NCBI GenBank assembly: GCA_025349905.2
Contig: MU625123.1
Coordinates: 1 to 11,381 of the forward strand
Source: Blastocladiella britannica
Taxonomy: Eukaryota > Blastocladiomycota > Blastocladiomycetes > Blastocladiales > Blastocladiaceae
Length of the DNA: 11,381 nucleotides
Direction: 5' to 3'
Shown in pieces: positions 6,846-11,381 of the stretch. The notes below the pieces were generated by a model. That model ran no database searches, had not been told where the DNA came from, and saw only the letters and a list, made by a program, of their open reading frames with translations. The position numbers were made by a program, and so were the translations under genes. Within the stretch, counting starts at the first letter, position 1, and each line of letters begins with the position of its first letter.

Positions 6846-9800
6846 ATGCCCGCCCCACCCTCTGCAGCAACTGCAATTGCAACTGGTGCTCCTCCAACCA
6901 CCATGGATCTATCACTCTCCACCACAGCTGCTACTGCTGCCACCAACGATCCGATCGGATCCACTTCCACCACGGGCACCACCGCCAGCGGTACCAACGC
7001 ACTGGCAACCCTCTCGATCGCGGATCCGCAGTCATTAGCACTACTCTTGCACTCGCCCGACCCGGCCGTCGTCACTGCTGCCGTGCATGCGCTTGCGCGG
7101 TACCTGTCCTCCGTGGCACCCACTGATCCTCGCGTCGCCGTCGACATTCTGGTCCCGTGCATTCCGCGCTTACTGGCTCTATTGGCGCCTCCCGCTTCTC
7201 CACTTCCTCGAGCGGATTCCGTGCCACCACCAGCTATAGCTTCGACTGACTCGAATGGAGGAGCACATATCCAATCTTCGTCCACGGTGGCTCTGCGCCG
7301 GGGAGTGGCCGCGACTCTGGCAGCTCTTTGCGCTCCCACCAGCGCTCCGCTGATCCCACATGCTGCTGCCGCCTCAATCCTCTCCACGCTCTTGACACGG
7401 ATCATTGGCCCCGCTGTTGTCAGTTCTTCTTCATCGGCAACTGCCCCAGCATTCACTGAAACGCCCGAAGTGCTTGACGAGTCACTGTCGGCGGTCGGAG
7501 GTCTTGCCGCCCGCGACTATGCAACGCGCAATGCGGTGCGGTCGCTGGGTGGAGTGGTGGCCATTGCGGCCATGATGGCGCACGCGGATCCCGACGTGAA
7601 GCGCGCGGCGACCGTGGCCATGGGCGTGTGCATGGACGACTGTACGTCCTGTTTCACTTGTTTGGATCGACTGTCGAACAGATCACTTATGATTTGGTTG
7701 AGCACAGACGCCTGCCGAACCGCCGCACGCACCGCCGGCGCTCTGGCAACGCTGCTCGAAAACGCCGCGTCCGAGTATCCTGAAATTATGGAGGCGGCGC
7801 TCACTGCCGTTCAAAAGACGGCCCTCGATGGTACTTGGCCATTGCATTCCATTGTACTTAATCGAATGACTAACCACTACAAACAAACACATACAGCCGC
7901 CTCGCGTGCTGAATTGAGATCTCTCGGCGCGCACCGACGCTTGTACGAGCTATTGATTGCAGCGGCGGCTCCCGCGACACTTGCAGCGGCATCGGTCGCT
8001 GCGAATGCGGCAACCCCTGCTTCACAGCAGTCGCCATCATCGCCAGTCCCTGGTGCCTCTGGAGCCAATGCAGCCGCGCTTTCACCAGGCGGTGCCACCA
8101 CTGCCCCAGCCGCTGCTACCACCCAGACGACAACCACGACCACATCCGCCGCAACCAACAATACGACTGCAGCCTCCATGGCCGCACTTGGCGCCCAGCA
8201 AAACGGGACCACCATCAGCGGTGGTACTGTCACAAATGCCGTCAACTTTGTCGCCGTGGTCTCTCCCTCCTCCATCCCGCTACTTCTGTACACGCTGGCC
8301 GCAGTCCTCGACGACCGCTCCACCGCGACGCTGGCAGTGACACGCGACTGCCCAGGGATCGTGGACGTGGCGGCCCGGCTGGCAGTCAAGGACGACTCGC
8401 GGCTGCGTCGTGCGGCGCTGGACTTGCTCCGGGCGGTGGCGCGGGATAATGCCGCGCAGCCGGCGATCCGTGACTCGGGGATCGTGGGCGCTTTGGTCAA
8501 GGATATTGGCGCGGGAGCGGACGCGGGAGGGGTGCGTTCCGCGGCGATTGCGTTGGCGGCGATCATGGCGCATGACGCTAACGAGCCAGAAACGATTAAG
8601 GCTGGGGCTGTGGACGTGCTGGTGGCTCGGGCGCTAGCCGCAGCTTCGATTGAGGAGTCGAGCACCACGACGTCGACGACGGCAGCATCGGTAACAAGTA
8701 CCAAGGAGGCACTGGTGCTTGCCCTCGCAAGCTGCTTGGGTTATGGTATGCATTTAGCATGCTTCATACCTTCATGGACACTGACAAATGTGAAATAGCC
8801 AAATGTCGTGCCAGGCTGCGAGCCCATCCGTCGACGGCCGCCGACCTTCTCAAGCTGGTGGCACTGGCTCCTAGCACTGGCGGTTTGCTTCCAGCTGCTT
8901 GTGCCGCGCTTGGTGCTGCTGCCGATGACGACCTGATTCGATGCGAACTGGTCCGGCTCGAGGCCATTCAAACGCTTCTTGGCCGCCTTCAGCCTCTTGT
9001 TCCTCCAACAGATCCCTCGGCCCCTGCTCCGGCGGCTATGGTGCCCGCATCCAAGTCCGCGGTTCTCCGCGCCATGTCGCGTATCTTGCAGGAGCCGGCC
9101 GCGCGTACGGTTCTGCGGACGGCTGAGGGCGTGGCGGTGATTGCCGATGTGGTGCAGAGCGCGGTGGGCGATACGTTCCACCACCCAGCCGCGCCGCGCC
9201 AAAACGGTGCCGAAGAGGCGGTCGTGGTGGCAGCGTCGTGGGTTATCTCGGTTGCCAGTAACGATGGTACCTCAAACTTTTTCTTTGTGAGTTTCCTGCT
9301 CGGTCTAAACGTATTGAAAAATGGGAGCAGATACTCTAGCGGCCGCATTCTGCGCAGCAGGCCTCCCAGCGATGCTGCTCCCGTGCATTGAGCCCATCCC
9401 CGTAGCTCGGAGCGCGCTCGACAAGTTGCTCAACCACCACTTGTCGGCTCGGTACTGGCTATACTCGCGCCTGGAACCGCACCACACGTTGGCCGGCATT
9501 TCTTTCTACGACACCAATTCGCGGGCGTCAACGGGAGCTACCAAGTTCCCGACGCTTGAGTCCCTGCGCACATGTCCCGTGGACAGCCGCCCGCCCGTGG
9601 TGCACATTGGCCCCACCGACGCGGCAGTGGAAAACGTGGTGGGGACCGTGTTGCGTGAGCTCGATCTGGATTTGCCGGCGCTTAAGTCCGTTGCCGGAAG
9701 CAGTGGCGGTGAGAGCTCAACCGTCAAGGCGACGGGTGGAATCGAGTCGGGAGGATTGTTGGTGGATGCCAGTGGGGATACGGTGGCACCCCTGTTACCG

Positions 9801-10553
9801 CCGACGCCGTCGACCGACAAGTTGCGGCCCACGTCGCCGACGCGCCGGTCGATTTCAACGTCGCGGTCGATCGGGTCGTCGCTGGGAGGAGCTGCTGGTG
9901 CCGCCTCTTCGTCTTCGTCGTCTTCAGCTGCCATTGCCGTTCCTGACGCGGACGCTCCGAGTGGTGGTCGGCCGCGAAGCCCTTCAAGTGTGCGTATGGG
10001 AAGTGCATCGGCAAACGCTGCTGCCGCCGCCGCTGCTGCCGCCGCCATAGCTGCCGCCGCTGACCGGCCCAAGAAAAAGACCGCCGCCGCCATTTCGCCC
10101 ACGGTCGTGTACCGCGCGGTGGCCAATGCCGTGCACGTACAGTTTGGTCCTGCCGGCGATGCCATGTCGCCGTCAACTCAACCCACTTCAAACAACGCTG
10201 TGGTAAAACCCCGCGCGTCGCCATCGGCGCTGGCCCTGGCCGCGGTCAAAGTGACTGCCGGGTCCAATGTGATCGAGTTTGGCGACATTCCGCTGTGCAT
10301 TGCCCCACTCTCGCTGCGAGCGCTACTGTTCAAGGCGGTGTGTGATCGGCTCGGGGTGGTGCCCGCGGTCTCGTTGGTACGGGGCGAGTACGGTCGCGTC
10401 TGGAATGCAGTGGATGCGGGGGCCGCGGCAATGGCGGTGGCCAGTGGCGAGTGCGGTGGGGAGTGTGTGGGCGGAATCGTGGATCTGGAGCGTGACATTG
10501 GAGCGATCTTGGCGGATGGGAGCCCTGAAGCGGAGCGGTATGTGCGCTTGTAA
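6846..10553 (+). CDS. ARMC3: ARMC3-like armadillo-repeat protein with C-terminal EDR1/CTR1/ARMC3 transglutaminase-like domain, spliced, 5 exons
   Basis: The join is 6846-7641, 7708-7830, 7897-8745, 8799-9266, 9331-10553 (1152 residues, stop TAA). Armadillo helices fill residues about 55-325 and 425-750, e.g. ALLLHSPDPAVVTAAVHALA, separated by an Ala/Thr/Ser linker (328-420). The signature ALDKLLNHHLSARY and SFYD (about 774-805) is the family's junction between the repeats and the EDR1-type domain. That domain resumes after a low-complexity insert (866-1000, with polyalanine) as SNVIEFGDIP, RALLFKAVCDRLG, VRGEYGRVWN and VDLERD, ending ERYVRL. This matches the human ARMC3 tail in order and spacing. 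Human ARMC3 is about 870 residues, so this copy is enlarged by inserts. In mammals ARMC3 is testis-enriched and tied to sperm flagella; a role in zoospore flagella here is inference. A second in-frame ATG (6903) sits in a CCACCATGG context and may be the main start. Confidence 0.93.
7642..7707 (+). other. ARMC3 intron 1 (66 nt, phase 1)
   Basis: Donor GTACGT, acceptor GCACAG. Splicing joins GVCMDD to YACRTAARTAGALATLL inside an armadillo repeat. The intron is a multiple of three with no in-frame stop, so retention would add 22 Cys/Ser/Leu-rich residues without breaking the frame. A nearer CAG at about 7681 would lead to an immediate stop and is disfavoured. Confidence 0.82.
7831..7896 (+). 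other. ARMC3 intron 2 (66 nt, phase 1)
   Basis: Donor GTACTT, branch-like GACTAACC (7868-7875), acceptor ATACAG. Splicing gives AVQKTALDAASRAELRSLGA, a continuous armadillo helix pair. Like intron 1, it is 66 nt and stop-free in frame. Confidence 0.88.
8746..8798 (+). other. ARMC3 intron 3 (53 nt, phase 1)
   Basis: Donor GTATGC, branch-like CACTGACA (8780-8787), acceptor AAATAG. The acceptor TAG is the in-frame stop if the intron is retained. Splicing joins LASCLGYA to KCRARLRAHPSTAADLL, restoring an armadillo repeat and moving into the next exon's frame. Confidence 0.9.
9267..9330 (+). other. ARMC3 intron 4 (64 nt, phase 1)
   Basis: Donor GTACCT, branch-like GTCTAAAC (9303-9310), acceptor GAGCAG. 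Splicing joins SWVISVASND to DTLAAAFCAAGLPAMLL, the last armadillo repeat before the ALDKLL junction motif. Retention leads to a frameshifted tail and a stop at 9389-9391. Confidence 0.9.
10017..10061 (+). repeat. Polyalanine-coding GCN tract in ARMC3
   Basis: A run of GCT/GCC codons encodes ten consecutive alanines and then four more after an Ile, at residues about 975-989. It sits in the low-complexity insert that splits the two halves of the EDR1-type domain. Mixed codons make it less prone to slippage than a pure repeat. Confidence 0.85.
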
Positions 10554-11324
10554 ACAACTGGATCGAAATAGAAGGAATACACATTATATTGGGCAATAGC
10601 CTGCAGCATAGTGAAACCGAGCCAGGACGAAAAAAGAGCACAAGTGCGAAGAGGCAGATGAAAAAAAGGCAAAAAAAGAGCAGGATCCTCACACCCAATG
10701 AAATTCTGTCAACTCGCGGGTTCTCTTCGAGTCATAATACAACCGGTTGAATCGGCGTGCAGCGCGATCATGTCCATGCGTGGACGCTGTGCGTCGAGGT
10801 ACCGTCTGAGTATAAAAATCAGGAAGGATCGAAGAAGGAGGACCATATTTGATGATTCCTTTTGGCCAACCCACCACAATTTCGCCTTGGGGATCGCGGC
10901 GATTAACATGCACAAGGATTTAGGCGTCAAAATCCCCGCCTCGGTGCAGACTAGGATCATATCACCGTTATCTTTCAGAACTTCGTTTGCAAAATGCGCG
11001 CAGCGGCCCACGAGATTTGGACCGACCGCACGTTACGGCAATGGGTGGCAATTTGGGCGTTGGATGCGGCCAGGCGTGATGCGGGACTGGCGCATCCCAT
11101 AACGCCCGCCAGGAGCACGGGCGGGAGCTGGTCAAGTGGACTGGCAAATATATCTCGCAGAGTCAAGCGCAGTACCGCAGCCAGTTTGACGGCACGCGGC
11201 GGCCAGCACGACGTGAGGTCCTCCTTGTCCGGATGTGTTCTTAAGGTTGGCATGTCGATTATATGCGCTGAAAGTGCTTTTATGTGTTACACGCCTGTAA
11301 CAACCAATCCGGAAATCCAAGGAA
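10554..11324. other. 3' flank of ARMC3 and intergenic region, no recognisable gene
   Basis: After the ARMC3 stop there is an AATACA hexamer (10576-10581), a possible poly(A)-signal variant. Next comes a purine-rich stretch with several A runs (about 10622-10685), then mixed-composition DNA. Short frames occur on both strands: plus 10698-11102; minus 11253-10975 with a fair ATG context and a TATAAT-like sequence just upstream; minus 11011-10709. I recognise no domain in any of them, and none is clearly extended by a convincing splice. An inverted repeat TGTTAC-6 nt-GTAACA is at 11285-11302. This could be a small lineage-specific gene, a degenerate sequence or plain spacer. Confidence 0.4.
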
Positions 11325-11381
11325 ATGGGGGAAAAGCTGAAACAACGTGATCTCGATCCTGTACAACTGCTGCACAGGCAT
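11325..11381 (+). CDS. Possible start of a third gene, truncated by the window edge (19 codons)
   Basis: An ATG with A at -3 and G at +4 opens a frame, MGEKLKQRDLDPVQLLHRH, still open at the right edge. A CCAAT (11305-11309) and a TATA-like ATTATATG (11258-11265) lie upstream at plausible promoter distances, and the composition shifts to charged, protein-like codons. Nineteen codons are too few to name a product, and a chance open frame of this length is common. Confidence 0.25.
   Translation, partial: MGEKLKQRDLDPVQLLHRH

Noticed and set aside
7877..8704. 275-codon minus-strand frame antisense to ARMC3 exon 3
   Set aside because: Ala/Ser/Val-rich mirror of the armadillo region, with no family resemblance.
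9506..10165. 219-codon minus-strand frame antisense to ARMC3
   Set aside because: Mirror of the polyalanine and serine insert; composition-driven open frame.
10715..10740. tRNA-like T-arm (GGGTTCTCTTCGAGTC)
   Set aside because: Does not fit a T-loop of seven bases, and no acceptor or anticodon stems can be folded around it.
10698..11102. 134-codon plus-strand frame after ARMC3
   Set aside because: No recognisable domain and competing frames on the minus strand; not enough to call a gene.
1..11381. Prokaryotic operon, CRISPR or mobile-element content
   Set aside because: Spliceosomal introns, fungal domain architecture and absence of spaced direct repeats, transposase motifs or terminal repeats.

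Overview
The window is a GC-rich piece of a eukaryotic nuclear genome. It carries two large divergent protein genes, each interrupted by short GT-AG introns of 53-66 nt. The minus-strand gene (6428 down to 198, three exons, 2033 residues) is a CDC24-type guanine nucleotide exchange factor for the Rho GTPase Cdc42. The plus-strand gene (6846 to 10553, five exons, 1152 residues) is an orthologue of ARMC3, an armadillo-repeat protein ending in an EDR1/CTR1/ARMC3 transglutaminase-like domain. The CDC24 N-terminal calponin-like domain is a fungal hallmark, and ARMC3 is known mainly from lineages that build cilia or flagella. Together with high GC, glutamine, alanine and proline tracts and tiny introns, this points to a flagellated (zoosporic) fungus. 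My best guess is Blastocladiomycota (Allomyces or Catenaria type); that assignment is inference.

Layout: 1-197 is the 3' flank of CDC24. 198-6428 is CDC24 (exons 198-465, 531-4987, 5052-6428). 6429-6845 is a shared divergent promoter with a TATA-like palindrome at 6661-6670 and several upstream ATGs on the CDC24 side. 6846-10553 is ARMC3 (exons 6846-7641, 7708-7830, 7897-8745, 8799-9266, 9331-10553). 10554-11381 has no gene I can recognise, although an ATG at 11325 opens a frame that runs off the right edge.

The two genes have no known direct functional link. CDC24 sets cell polarity by activating Cdc42 at the cortex. ARMC3 is linked in animals to sperm and flagellar function. What stands out is how far the fungal CDC24 has expanded: a linker of about 1150 residues lies between PH and PB1, with polyglutamine, a proline block, an Arg/Ser block and a repeated S-[DE]-V-G motif. 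Other notable points are the uniform GTAY splice donors, two in-frame stop-free 66-nt introns in ARMC3, and loss of the expected catalytic Cys and His in its terminal domain. No mobile element, CRISPR array, tRNA or rRNA was found.
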